Below, one piece after another: positions 54,787 to 63,662 of a stretch of DNA of 64,000 nt. The stretch comes from Desulfovibrio sp. MES5 (lineage in GTDB: Bacteria; Desulfobacterota; Desulfovibrionia; Desulfovibrionales; Desulfovibrionaceae). Within the stretch, counting starts at the first letter, position 1. Every line of letters starts with the position of its first letter. Location: contig NZ_MJUZ01000022.1 in the NCBI RefSeq assembly GCF_002237645.1, forward strand, positions 146,925-210,924. Reading direction: 5' to 3'. A program made the position numbers and the translations under genes. The notes under the pieces are model-generated. The model saw nothing but the letters and a program-made list of their open reading frames with translations, was not told the origin of the DNA and made no database searches.

Positions 54787-57747
54787 CTAGCTGGTGCGCC
54801 TCTTGATCCTGTCCAGACGTTCCTGCATGAGAAACTGCCCGGTTACGGAGTTGGGGTCGGCCACAATGGCTTCCGGCGTTCCGGCCGAAACGATCAGGCC
54901 GCCGTTTTCGCCGCCGCCCGGCCCCATATCCAGCACATGGTCGGAAGCGAGGATCATGTCCGTATTATGCTCAATGACCACCACGCTGGCTCCCCTGTCC
55001 ACCAGGGCGTGCAGCACCTTGATGAGCTTGCCCACCTCGTGCATGTGCAGACCGGTGGTGGGTTCGTCCAGAATATACATGGTGCCCGGCAGCGAGCGTT
55101 TGCCCAGCTCGCGCGAGATCTTGATACGCTGGGCCTCGCCGCCCGAAAGCGTGGTGGCGGGCTGCCCAAGCCGCAGGTATTCCAGGCCGACCTCTTCCAG
55201 CACGGCAAGGCGGCGCTCCAGCGCCGGATAGTTCTGAAACAGGTCTCTGGCCTGGCTCACGGTAAGGTTGAGCACCTCGGCGATGTTCAGCCCCTTGTAG
55301 CGCACCTCAAGGGTTTCGTGGTTGTAGCGCTTGCCCTTGCACACGTCGCAGGTAACGTAAACGTCCGGCAGAAAATGCATTTCCACCCGAATCTGCCCGT
55401 CGCCGCCGCAGGCTTCACACCGGCCCCCGCGCACGTTAAAGCTGAACCGACCCGGCTTGTAGCCGCGTTTGCGGGCATCCTGCGTCATGGCGAAGATATT
55501 GCGAATCTCGTCGAATATCTTGGTATAGGTAGCCGGGTTGGAGCGCGGGGTACGCCCGATGGGCGTCTGGTCAATGGCCACGATGCGCTCGATGGGGGCA
55601 GCGCCGTCTTCATAGGCCAGACCGCCGATGGCGCCGGGCTGGTCCACACGCAGACCCAGGTTCAGGGCCAGATGCTTATACAGCGTGTCCACCACCAGCG
55701 AGCTTTTGCCGGAGCCGGAAACCCCGGTTACGCAGGTCAGCACGCCAAGGGGGATGCGGCATTCCACATTGCGCAGATTGTTGGTGGTCACATTATGCAG
55801 CACAAGCCAGCCCTGCGGATCACGCCGGGCGTCCGGCAGGGCAATGGTGTCGTCCCCGCGCAGATAGCGGGCCGTAAGCGTATTGGCCTTGGAAAGCAGG
55901 TCGTCAACGCTGCCCTGAAACATAATGTCGCCGCCGTGCGAGCCCGAACCGGGGCCAAGCTCGATGACAGTATCGGCCTCGCAGATGGTGGCCTCGTCGT
56001 GTTCCACCACCAGCACGGTGTTGCCCCGCGCCTGAAGCGAACGCAGCGTGCCCAGGAGCCGCTCATTGTCGCGCGGGTGCAGCCCGATGGAAGGCTCGTC
56101 CAGAACATAGGTCACGCCCACAAGGCCGGAGCCAAGCTGGCTTGCCAGACGGATGCGCTGGGCCTCGCCGCCGGAAAGGGTGGACATGGACCGCCCAAGG
56201 GACAGGTATTCCAGCCCCACGCTGCGCATGAAGGACAGACGGTGCGTCAACTCCTTCATGAGCGGCTCGGCTATGACCACATGGCGGCCCGAAAATTCGC
56301 GCTTGTCCAGCCATTCCAGGGCGCGCTCCACCGAAAGATTGCAGAAGGCCGCGATATTGAGGTCGTCCACGCGCACTGAAAGCGCGTTGGGGTTGAGGCG
56401 TGCGCCCTTGCAGTCGGGGCAGTCCATAGTCTGACGGTAGCGCGAAAGGGCCTCGCGCCAGGCGTCGCCGTACTGCATGCCGCTTTCCAGCAGGGGGATG
56501 ACGCCGGGCCAGCGCTTGTCATTGACGCTCACGTCGCCCGTGCTTCTGGCGGCGGTGAAGTGCTCGCTCTGATAGTCGCCCCCGGCCCCAAGGGCCACGT
56601 TGCCGCCCATCCAGTTGCGGCGCAGCCCCAACGACGAACGCGCGGGCCTGCCCTTTTCGTCCTCGCCGTAAAAAAGCGCGGCCAGGGCGTCTTCAGAAAA
56701 TTCTTCCAACGGCGTGGACAACGTGAATTTGAAGCGCTTGCCAAGGGCCTTGAGCGCGCCTTCATAGCGGCTGAACATCTTGTCCGTGGCCCAGGGCAGA
56801 AGCACGCCAGTATTCAGCGAAAGCCCCATATTGGGCGCAATGAGCCGTGGCTCAAAGTAGTCCACACCGCCAAGGCCCACGCAGCGCGGGCAGGCCCCCT
56901 GCGGCCCGTTGAAGGAGAAAAGCTGCGGGCTCGGCGCTGGCAGGGAAATGCGGCAGTGCGTGCAGACAGAGGAGGTGGAGTGCGTGGTATCGGCCTCTTC
57001 ACCCGCAGCCGCCTTGTCAGGCAGATGCACCACAAGGCGGCCTTCGCCATAGCGCAGGGCCAGTTCCACCGAGTCGGCCAGGCGACCCCGGATGCCGTCC
57101 TTGTTCACCAGGCGGTCCACCACAAGATCAATGCTGTGCTTTTTGTTCTTATCCAGGGTGGGCACGTCATCCAGGGTGCAAAAAACGCCGTTGACCCGCA
57201 CACGGGCAAAACCCTCGGCCTTGAGCTTTTTGAACTTGTCCTGATGCGTGCCTTTTTGCAGCTCGACCAGTGGAGCCAGCACCATAAATTTGGAGCCCTG
57301 AGGCAGGGCCAGAATGTCTGAAATAATTTCGTCCGCAGCGCGCGCCTCAATGGGGCGTCCGCACTGGGGGCAGTACATGCGGCCAAGCCGGGCGAAAAAC
57401 ACGCGTAAAAAGTCGTAAATTTCCGTCACCGTGCCCACCGTGGAACGCGGGTTGCGCGAGACGCTCTGCTGCTCAAGCGAGATGGCCGGGGAAAGCCCTT
57501 CGATCTTTTCCACGTCAGGCTTGTCCATCTGGGGCAGAAACTGACGCGCGTAGGCAGAAAGAGATTCCACGTAGCGGCGCTGACCTTCGGCATAGACAAT
57601 GTCAAAAGCCAGCGTGGACTTGCCGGACCCGGAAGGCCCGCAAATGACCACCAGCTCATCGCGCGGTATGTCCAGACTGATGTCTTTGAGGTTGTGTTGC
57701 CGGGCCTTTTCAATATGGATGCAAGGTTTTTTGGTGCTGGTGTTCAT
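54787..57747 (-). CDS. uvrA: Excinuclease ABC subunit A
   Basis: Damage-recognition ATPase of nucleotide excision repair. 986 residues: first Walker A GPSGSGKSTLAFD, QQSVSRNPRSTVGTVTE, zinc modules (CPQCGRP, CTHCRIS...CPRCVG), ABC signature TLSGGEAQRIRLASQLGSGL and Walker B YVLDEPSIGLHPRDN; second half with GVSGSGKSSLV, the CEACGGDGQIRVEMHFLPDV zinc region, and TLSGGEAQRIKISRELGKR with YILDEPTTGLHMHE. Extra residues are near 275 and 390. ATG 57747 is the family start; the frame opens at 57807. Confidence 0.98.
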   Translation of the reverse strand: MNTSTKKPCIHIEKARQHNLKDISLDIPRDELVVICGPSGSGKSTLAFDIVYAEGQRRYVESLSAYARQFLPQMDKPDVEKIEGLSPAISLEQQSVSRNPRSTVGTVTEIYDFLRVFFARLGRMYCPQCGRPIEARAADEIISDILALPQGSKFMVLAPLVELQKGTHQDKFKKLKAEGFARVRVNGVFCTLDDVPTLDKNKKHSIDLVVDRLVNKDGIRGRLADSVELALRYGEGRLVVHLPDKAAAGEEADTTHSTSSVCTHCRISLPAPSPQLFSFNGPQGACPRCVGLGGVDYFEPRLIAPNMGLSLNTGVLLPWATDKMFSRYEGALKALGKRFKFTLSTPLEEFSEDALAALFYGEDEKGRPARSSLGLRRNWMGGNVALGAGGDYQSEHFTAARSTGDVSVNDKRWPGVIPLLESGMQYGDAWREALSRYRQTMDCPDCKGARLNPNALSVRVDDLNIAAFCNLSVERALEWLDKREFSGRHVVIAEPLMKELTHRLSFMRSVGLEYLSLGRSMSTLSGGEAQRIRLASQLGSGLVGVTYVLDEPSIGLHPRDNERLLGTLRSLQARGNTVLVVEHDEATICEADTVIELGPGSGSHGGDIMFQGSVDDLLSKANTLTARYLRGDDTIALPDARRDPQGWLVLHNVTTNNLRNVECRIPLGVLTCVTGVSGSGKSSLVVDTLYKHLALNLGLRVDQPGAIGGLAYEDGAAPIERIVAIDQTPIGRTPRSNPATYTKIFDEIRNIFAMTQDARKRGYKPGRFSFNVRGGRCEACGGDGQIRVEMHFLPDVYVTCDVCKGKRYNHETLEVRYKGLNIAEVLNLTVSQARDLFQNYPALERRLAVLEEVGLEYLRLGQPATTLSGGEAQRIKISRELGKRSLPGTMYILDEPTTGLHMHEVGKLIKVLHALVDRGASVVVIEHNTDMILASDHVLDMGPGGGENGGLIVSAGTPEAIVADPNSVTGQFLMQERLDRIKRRTS

Positions 57748-57967
57748 GTGGGCATATGTAAGCGTGCTGGGCCCGGTTGGCAAGATGGCCCGACCCCATT
57801 GAGCCACCCTGTACCAGTGAAGACTGCGCCAATGGCGCGATTTTGATGCTGAAACAAAAGTTGAGAACTGTTCTCAGCTCTGCGTGGACAAAAAATCGTA
57901 AAGGCGGTATAAATTTTTTTACGAAACGCAGGCCCATCAAACCGTCCTGCGACAGGGAGCACATACT

Positions 57968-58606
57968 ATGGTTTACTACTGCGCACGCACGCTCTTTCTT
58001 GCCCTGGCTCTTGTTGTCGTTTCCGCTCTGGCCTTACAGCACGCGCCTGCCGTGGCGGCCGCGCCCGAACGCAACGCGCGGGAATTTTTTACAAGCCTGC
58101 CTGAGAGCATTTTTGAAAATACCCCTGAAGGTCTGAGTCCCGCCGAAAAACAAAAGCTGCTGGCCAACGGGCAGTCCGATTTTTGGGAAATAGCGGGCGA
58201 AACTGAAGACATCATGGTTTTCGCCAATCTGCCCTTTCATGACATTGCGGTAGCCCTGCGCCTTTTCCGGCACACCAACGACTCGTCGGTGGACGCGGCC
58301 ATAGGCACTCTGGGCGGTTCGGTCTGCACGGTGGAACTGTGGCGGATGGACGCCTCCGGCCGTCTGGTTCCCGTGGACACGCCGCCGGAACCCGCTGTTG
58401 AGGAATTCTTGGGCAAAGATCAGAAGCTGCCGCCGGACGTGCAGGCCACTGTCATGATATGTCTGGGCCTTGGCGGACTGCGCGCGCAGCCCCTGTTCTG
58501 GACCAGCACCGGCATGGCCCACGTGCCTGTGGCCTATGACATCGGCTACCAATGGAACGGCAAGCGCTTTGAAAAGTACGTGCAGCCGGTCAACGACGCG
58601 CAGTAG
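57968..58606 (+). CDS. Secreted protein of unknown function
   Basis: 212 residues with a signal peptide (LFLALALVVVSALALQHAPAVAA). The mature part has PAEKQKLLANGQSDFWEIAG, VDAAIGTLGGSVCTVELWRMDASGRLVPV and VMICLGLGGLRAQPLFWTS. I recognise no family. Convergent with the EamA gene (three-base gap). Confidence 0.8.
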   Translation: MVYYCARTLFLALALVVVSALALQHAPAVAAAPERNAREFFTSLPESIFENTPEGLSPAEKQKLLANGQSDFWEIAGETEDIMVFANLPFHDIAVALRLFRHTNDSSVDAAIGTLGGSVCTVELWRMDASGRLVPVDTPPEPAVEEFLGKDQKLPPDVQATVMICLGLGGLRAQPLFWTSTGMAHVPVAYDIGYQWNGKRFEKYVQPVNDAQ

Positions 58607-58609
58607 GCA

Positions 58610-59539
58610 TCAGGGGCGCAAAGCCGTGCATTTCACGCCGTCGGCGGCGCTTGTTGCCCCGCCCGGCCCGCCTTTTGCCCCTCCTGCCAGCGTGAACAGC
58701 AGCAGCGAGGCCAGGATAATGCCGCCGCCCACAAAGGTGGACAGTCCCGGCAGGCCTCCTGTCACCACATATTCCAGCAACAGCGCCAGAAACGACGTCA
58801 GGAACATGTAGTTGGTCACAAGGCTTGTGCGTGGAGCTAATGACAATGCCTTGCCCCAGCACAGATAGGCCGCGGCGCTTGGAAAAACGCCCAGAAAGCA
58901 GAGCAGCAAGAGCGCGCGGGCAGGCGCGACCCGAACCTGATCCAGCGCATCGGGCAAAAAATACAGCAAGAGCGCCGTGCCGGTAAAAAAGCTCCATGCC
59001 GTAATCTGGAGCGCGCCGTACTTTCGTGAAAGCCCGCGTTGCAGAATGTTGTACAGGCTTACCAGCAGCGCGGCCAGCAGCACCCAGGCAATGCCCGGAG
59101 CCACCACAAAGGACTGCCCCCCGCCATTCATGACCACGACGCCGCCAAAAGCCAGGGCCAGGGCGCACCAGCGCAGGGCCCGCAGCTTTTCTCCAAAAGC
59201 CAGGCGGGCCAGTACGGCGGTGATGATGGGCGTTGTGGAAATGACGATGCAGTTGGTGGTGGGGTTCAGTGTGACCGAACCCAGGTTGAAGGCCAGCATA
59301 TACAGCGTAAAACCGCACAGCCCCGAAAGGATAAACAGCGGCAAATCCCTGAGGCGCGGCGCGGGGATGCGCCCCAGAGCGACCACGCAGCCAAAGGTCA
59401 GCGTAGCCACGCCGCAACGCAGCAGCCCCAGCGCGCCCGGTGAAAAGAATTCCAGGGCCAGCTTGGTGAACACATAGGCCGTTGACCACAGCATAACCGT
59501 CAACAGCGCATAAACCTGACTGCGTAACGCGGCCCCCAT
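58610..59539 (-). CDS. EamA/DMT-family transporter
   Basis: 309 residues, ten predicted membrane segments in two EamA repeats: VYALLTVMLWSTAYVFTKLAL ... PTTNCIVISTTPIITAVLARLAFGEKL and AWVLLAALLVSLYNILQRGL ... RTSLVTNYMFLTSFLALLLEYV. Probably an exporter of amino acids or other metabolites; the substrate cannot be deduced. ATG 59539. Confidence 0.92.
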   Translation of the reverse strand: MGAALRSQVYALLTVMLWSTAYVFTKLALEFFSPGALGLLRCGVATLTFGCVVALGRIPAPRLRDLPLFILSGLCGFTLYMLAFNLGSVTLNPTTNCIVISTTPIITAVLARLAFGEKLRALRWCALALAFGGVVVMNGGGQSFVVAPGIAWVLLAALLVSLYNILQRGLSRKYGALQITAWSFFTGTALLLYFLPDALDQVRVAPARALLLLCFLGVFPSAAAYLCWGKALSLAPRTSLVTNYMFLTSFLALLLEYVVTGGLPGLSTFVGGGIILASLLLFTLAGGAKGGPGGATSAADGVKCTALRP

Positions 59540-59681
59540 ACTTTCCCCCCACGCCCCCTGGCTCCGTTGATGGTCTCTGACGCCACGTTACGCGTCGCGC
59601 TCCACAGCCGTCACCCTGAGGGCGACAATCCAGATCTCGCGCTCTTCACAACCACTGGCGCAAGCCATACTGACCGCAGCA

Positions 59682-59793
59682 GGGCCGGGCGCAAGCCGGG
59701 CAGCCATAAGCTTGTGCCGGGCGCGAATAGTGTCGGGTGCGAATCGTGCCGGACGCAAGCCGGGCTGGGCTCAAACAGGGCCCGAGCCCTGCC
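59682..59793. repeat. Degenerate 16-bp tandem array, seven units
   Basis: Starts GGGCCGGGCGCAAGCC and continues in 16-base steps, e.g. GTGCCGGGCGCGAATA, GTGTCGGGTGCGAATC, GTGCCGGACGCAAGCC. Units 2, 6 and 7 are more diverged. Lies between the eamA-type start and the 3' end of the marR-type gene. Confidence 0.65.
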
Positions 59794-59826
59794 TGCAGGC
59801 GCGAAAAATCCTTTTCCACGAACCAC

Positions 59827-60366
59827 TCAGTTTCTGTGGCCCTGCACAGTGCCAGCCGCCAGCAGGGCCGTGGCATTGATCCGCACCTGCCTGTTGGCCT
59901 CGCCCAACGCTTCAGCCGCATACGCCAGCATACGTGCAAAATGCTCCAGATCTTCCTGAGGGCTGGCCTTGAGCCGTTCCCACAGCAGGTCTTCAGCCAG
60001 ACTGTGCAGCATGCGGTGCAAGTCCGCCGCGCGCTGCCCCTTGGCCGTCAGTTCATAGAGCAGGCTTTTTTTGTCGCCGGGAACCTTGCGCGGCTCCACA
60101 AAGCCGCCCACCTGCAGCCTCGCCGCCATCTTGGAAACCCCGCCGCGCGTCATGCCCAGCTTTCTGGCGGCGGTGACGCCGTTGAGCGGCCCCTCTTCGG
60201 CAATAAGCGCAAGAAAATGCATCTCGGTCAGGATCAGCCCCGCAAGCCCCTCGCCGCCAAGGCTGTTCCCGACCTTGTCAAACAGGCCGTTAACCTCTTC
60301 CATACGCTGTGAAAGCCCCAAAATGCCGCCGATAACGCGCGACTTCAACTGCTCTTTTTCTGACAT
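59827..60366 (-). CDS. MarR-family transcriptional regulator
   Basis: 179-residue winged helix protein: LAGLILTEMHFLALIAEEGPLNGVTAARKLGMTRGGVSKMAARLQVGGFVEPRKVPGDKKSLLYELTAKGQ covers the DNA-binding domain with the wing. Divergent from a cyclase-family gene; a perfect palindrome lies between them. Confidence 0.92.
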   Translation of the reverse strand: MSEKEQLKSRVIGGILGLSQRMEEVNGLFDKVGNSLGGEGLAGLILTEMHFLALIAEEGPLNGVTAARKLGMTRGGVSKMAARLQVGGFVEPRKVPGDKKSLLYELTAKGQRAADLHRMLHSLAEDLLWERLKASPQEDLEHFARMLAYAAEALGEANRQVRINATALLAAGTVQGHRN

Positions 60367-60434
60367 GACAGGCCACCCAAGTTTTTTCTATGAGCAGTGT
60401 ACCATTTTTTTGTTGACTGGGAAGCAAAGTATTC

Positions 60435-60462
60435 TTAAATTGTTTCTTAGGAAACAATTTAA
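60435..60462. promoter_or_regulatory. Operator candidate for the MarR-family protein
   Basis: TTAAATTGTTTC at 60435-60446, spacer TTAG, exact complement GAAACAATTTAA at 60451-60462: 12 perfect pairs. It ends 14 bases before the cyclase ATG, so binding should block that gene's expression; the marR start is 68 bases away on the other side. Confidence 0.7.
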
Positions 60463-60476
60463 CCCTTGAGGGTAGC

Positions 60477-61067
60477 ATGTATATTGACCTGAGCCTTCCA
60501 TTGACCAAAAAAATGTTTGACGACCTGGCCGCCGCCACCAGCACGCGGCCCCATCCCGCGCTGGAGCTTTTCGGCCATGTGGGAACCCACCTTGACCTTA
60601 TGGGCAAGCCCTGGCCTCAGGAATACTTTGCACGTTCAGGCCGTGCTTTTGACGTGCGCCATATACGCGGACGCGACATTGAACCGGGCGACCTGCCCGT
60701 GGACGCCATCCGGGCCGGTGAATTCGTTTTTCTGCGCACCGGCGTGCTGGAGGAACATGCCTACGCCAGCAGGGACTACATCCATGCTCCCGTGCGGCTT
60801 TCGTGGAATCTGCTGGAAACGCTGCTGCAAAAAAAGGTCGCCCTGATTGGCGTGGACTGCGTCGGAGTGCGCCAGTCGGAGGAGCACAAGAAAGCCGACC
60901 TCCTTTGTGCGGAAGCCGGCGCGTTTGTGGTGGAGAACGTGTACAATCTTGAAGCCCTGTGCGAAACCGCAGGCGCAACAGCCTTTATGGTCAGGACGTT
61001 TCCCCTGCGGCTTGAGGATGCCACCGGCCTGCCCTGCCGCATCGTGGCCGAGTTTCCGGACGCATAA
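60477..61067 (+). CDS. Cyclase-family (kynurenine formamidase-like) hydrolase
   Basis: 196 residues. FGHVGTHLDLMG is the HxGTHxD metal-binding motif of the family; FVFLRTGVLEEH and VALIGVDCVGVRQSEEHKKADLLC follow the family pattern. Such metal enzymes hydrolyse amides or lactones; the substrate here is unknown. ATG 60477, with GAGGGT upstream. Probably repressed by the divergent MarR protein. Confidence 0.87.
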   Translation: MYIDLSLPLTKKMFDDLAAATSTRPHPALELFGHVGTHLDLMGKPWPQEYFARSGRAFDVRHIRGRDIEPGDLPVDAIRAGEFVFLRTGVLEEHAYASRDYIHAPVRLSWNLLETLLQKKVALIGVDCVGVRQSEEHKKADLLCAEAGAFVVENVYNLEALCETAGATAFMVRTFPLRLEDATGLPCRIVAEFPDA

Positions 61068-61432
61068 GGGCGTGGCCCGCGACAAAAAGCGCCGTCCTCC
61101 GGAAAGGGGATTTCCTCGGAGGACGGACGCCAGAGTAGCTTCAAAACAATATCGCGCTGGGACTGTGGGCGCGGGCGCTTGCCGTTAAGGGCGTGCGGCC
61201 TGGCTCTGCGTGCTGGCGCCTACGGCATAGGCTCTGGCTATGCGCGCGGGCACGCGCGGGCCAAGCGTTGGTTATCCGCGACGGCGCTGCAGCGTAACTG
61301 GTTATCCGCCGCCGTCAGACGCCGTTACGGGCGCGCATACCCGTTGCGAATGCCTGTTTGCAAAAGCCTGTTCGCAAAAGCGCTCAGCCCTACTGGAAGC
61401 ATGCGCGGTCGCGTCCTGCCTTCCTGCTTTTC
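61068..61432. other. Non-coding gap between the cyclase gene and trmH
   Basis: 365 bases. CCGTCCTCCG at 61092-61101 and CGGAGGACGG at 61117-61126 form a 10-bp stem, with GGAAA/TTTCC inside, a probable terminator for the cyclase gene. The rest has repeated GTTATCCGC and CGCAAAAGC words but no gene. Confidence 0.55.
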
Positions 61433-62023
61433 CTACTTTTCCAGCCATTCTTCCATCTTGGCCTCCAAAGAGGCCGCATCCATGCGTGGCGCGCCGTACA
61501 TTCTCGCCGCCTCGCGCTGGCGGGCGGCTTCGGACAGAATGATGGCCGCCGCCACCGAGACGTTGAAGCTCTGAATCATGCCATACATGGGGATATAGAG
61601 CTCGCCGTCAGCCAATTTGAGCAGACCCTCTTCAACGCCGCTGTGTTCGTTGCCCATAATCACCGCCGTGGGACGGGTGAAATCCCATTCCCTCATGGGT
61701 CTGGCCGTGGGCGAACAGGATGTGGCAAGCACCTGCATGCCCTGCCCGTGCAAGCTCGTCATAAGCGCTTCGCTGTCTTTATGGCGTACGCTCTCCACCC
61801 ATTTGCGGGCCGAAGCCGAGGTCTTGCGCCCAAGCACGGGAAAAGGGGTATTTGTGTAATACAGATTCACCCGGCTGACGCCAAAGGCGTCGCACGAGCG
61901 ATAGATGGCCGACACATTGTGCGGATCATGAATATTCGCCAGTACCAGAGTAAGGTCGGGCTGGCGGTGGCTCAGCACTTCAAGCAGGCGGGCCTTGCGT
62001 CTTTCCGTGGGTTCCTTGGGCAT
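61433..62023 (-). CDS. trmH: tRNA (guanosine18-2'-O)-methyltransferase, TrmH-type SPOUT enzyme
   Basis: 196 residues: LTLVLANIHDPHNVSAIYRSCDAFGV (motif 1 with Asn/Arg), VIMGNEHSGVEEGLL (motif 2) and ELYIPMYGMIQSFNVSVAAAIIL (motif 3, SAM-binding knot). The closest match in style is TrmH. ATG 62023. Confidence 0.92.
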   Translation of the reverse strand: MPKEPTERRKARLLEVLSHRQPDLTLVLANIHDPHNVSAIYRSCDAFGVSRVNLYYTNTPFPVLGRKTSASARKWVESVRHKDSEALMTSLHGQGMQVLATSCSPTARPMREWDFTRPTAVIMGNEHSGVEEGLLKLADGELYIPMYGMIQSFNVSVAAAIILSEAARQREAARMYGAPRMDAASLEAKMEEWLEK

Positions 62024-62162
62024 GAGGTCTTCCTTTGCTGTTCTGTTCAGGCCTTGTTATTTCTCAAAAAAAACTGCTCCAGGCAAGCTCATTGTCTCCA
62101 TGGCGTATTCAATATATATTACTGGACTCTCATGCCTTCTGGATACACGCTGGAGTCTCATG

Positions 62163-63584
62163 ATGCATATTCGAGCACTACTTTTCGCGCTATGGCTGCC
62201 CTTCTGCCTGCCCACCGCCGCACTGGCCGCCCAAGGGCATCCCACGCTGCCGGGCATCGGGCTGGATGCCCTCTGGACCATCCCCTTTGCGTGCATGCTG
62301 CTGTCCATAGCCGTCATGCCCCTTGCCGCCCCGCACTTCTGGGAGCGGCATTTCGGCAAAATTTCCGTATTCTGGGGGCTGGCCTTTCTGCTGCCCTGCG
62401 CCTTCGCGTTCGGCCCCTCCGTGGCCTTGTACGAGCTTGTGCACATCATTATTCTTGATTACATCCCATTCATCATTCTGCTGTTTTCTCTTTTCACGGT
62501 GGCTGGCGGCGTGCGCCTTACGGGGTCGCTCACAGGCACGCCCCTGGTCAACGCCGGGATTCTGGCCGTGGGCACAGTCCTTGCCAGCTGGATGGGCACC
62601 ACAGGGGCGGCCATGCTGCTCATACGCCCGCTGCTGCGCGCCAACGCCCACCGCCGCTACAAGGTGCACAGCGTTGTGTTCTTCATTTTTCTTGTGGCCA
62701 ATATCGGCGGCTCACTGACGCCCCTGGGCGACCCGCCGCTGTTTCTGGGATTTCTGAAAGGGGTCAGCTTTTTTTGGACAACCACCAACCTTTTTCTGAA
62801 AACCGTTCTGCTTTCCACCGTCCTGCTGCTCATCTACCTTGCGCTTGATACCGTACTGTTTACCAGAGAAGGCAAGCCCCTTCCCGCGTGTTCGCAGGAG
62901 GGCGCTACCGAAAAACTGGGGCTTGAGGGCAAGGTCAACCTGCTGCTTCTGGCTGGAATTATTCTGGCGGTGCTGCTGTCTGGCCTGTTCCGCCTTGGCA
63001 CGGCGACAGAGATATACGGCGTGCCCCTTGAAGGACAAAATATTGCGCGCGACCTTGCGTTGCTGGCCCTGGCCTGGCTGTCGCTGCGGCTTACCGACCC
63101 TGCCAGCCGAAAAGCCAACGGATTTTCCTGGGCGCCCATTGAAGAGGTCGCCAAACTTTTTCTGGGCATCTTTGTAAGCATGATTCCGGCCATAGCCATT
63201 CTGAAAGCCGGAACAGACGGCGCGCTCGCGGGCCTCATTCAGCTTGTTTCCAGCAACGGCCAACCCGACAACGCCATGTACTTCTGGCTCACGGGCGTGC
63301 TCTCAAGCTTTTTGGACAATGCGCCCACCTACGTGGTCTTTTTTAACACCGCCGGAGGCGATGCCCAAACACTCATGCGCGACGCCCCCGCCACCCTTGC
63401 CGCCATATCGGCGGGGGCCGTGTTTATGGGAGCCAATACCTATATCGGCAATGCCCCCAACTTTATGGTGCGGGCCATAGCCGAAAACCAGGGCGTGCGT
63501 ATGCCAGGCTTTTTCGGCTATATGCTCTGGTCCGGCTGCGTGCTGCTGCCCCTTTTTCTGCTGCTCACATGGCTGTTTTTTTAG
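62163..63584 (+). CDS. NhaD-type sodium:proton antiporter
   Basis: 473 residues, about 12 membrane segments. The N-terminal segment (ALLFALWLPFCLPTAALAAQG) looks like a signal sequence, as in NhaD proteins. Conserved regions include WMGTTGAAMLLIRPLLRAN, VANIGGSLTPLGDPPLFLGFLKGV, GVLSSFLDNAPTYVVFFN and ANTYIGNAPNFMVRAIAE, the ion-transporter superfamily signature. Two adjacent ATGs (62160, 62163) follow GGAG; 62163 has the better spacing. Confidence 0.9.
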   Translation: MHIRALLFALWLPFCLPTAALAAQGHPTLPGIGLDALWTIPFACMLLSIAVMPLAAPHFWERHFGKISVFWGLAFLLPCAFAFGPSVALYELVHIIILDYIPFIILLFSLFTVAGGVRLTGSLTGTPLVNAGILAVGTVLASWMGTTGAAMLLIRPLLRANAHRRYKVHSVVFFIFLVANIGGSLTPLGDPPLFLGFLKGVSFFWTTTNLFLKTVLLSTVLLLIYLALDTVLFTREGKPLPACSQEGATEKLGLEGKVNLLLLAGIILAVLLSGLFRLGTATEIYGVPLEGQNIARDLALLALAWLSLRLTDPASRKANGFSWAPIEEVAKLFLGIFVSMIPAIAILKAGTDGALAGLIQLVSSNGQPDNAMYFWLTGVLSSFLDNAPTYVVFFNTAGGDAQTLMRDAPATLAAISAGAVFMGANTYIGNAPNFMVRAIAENQGVRMPGFFGYMLWSGCVLLPLFLLLTWLFF

Positions 63585-63597
63585 GATGCTGTTATTG

Positions 63598-63662
63598 GGG
63601 AATACTTTGTGGGGGAGGGACCCTTTTGTAAAAGGGTCCCTCCCCCACGCCCCCTCCCCCTA
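63598..63662 (+). repeat. Palindromic intergenic repeat, copy H, cut by an IS element
   Basis: Stem GTGGGGGAGGGACCCTTTT at 63609-63627 and its perfect complement at 63630-63648, then CGCCCCCTCCCCC-TA. The repeat stops exactly at the TA where copy B is interrupted, and the IS5-family element begins. Confidence 0.85.

Noticed and set aside
54598..56379. A 593-codon plus-strand frame opposite uvrA
   Set aside because: Antisense of uvrA and starts inside a repeat; no domain.
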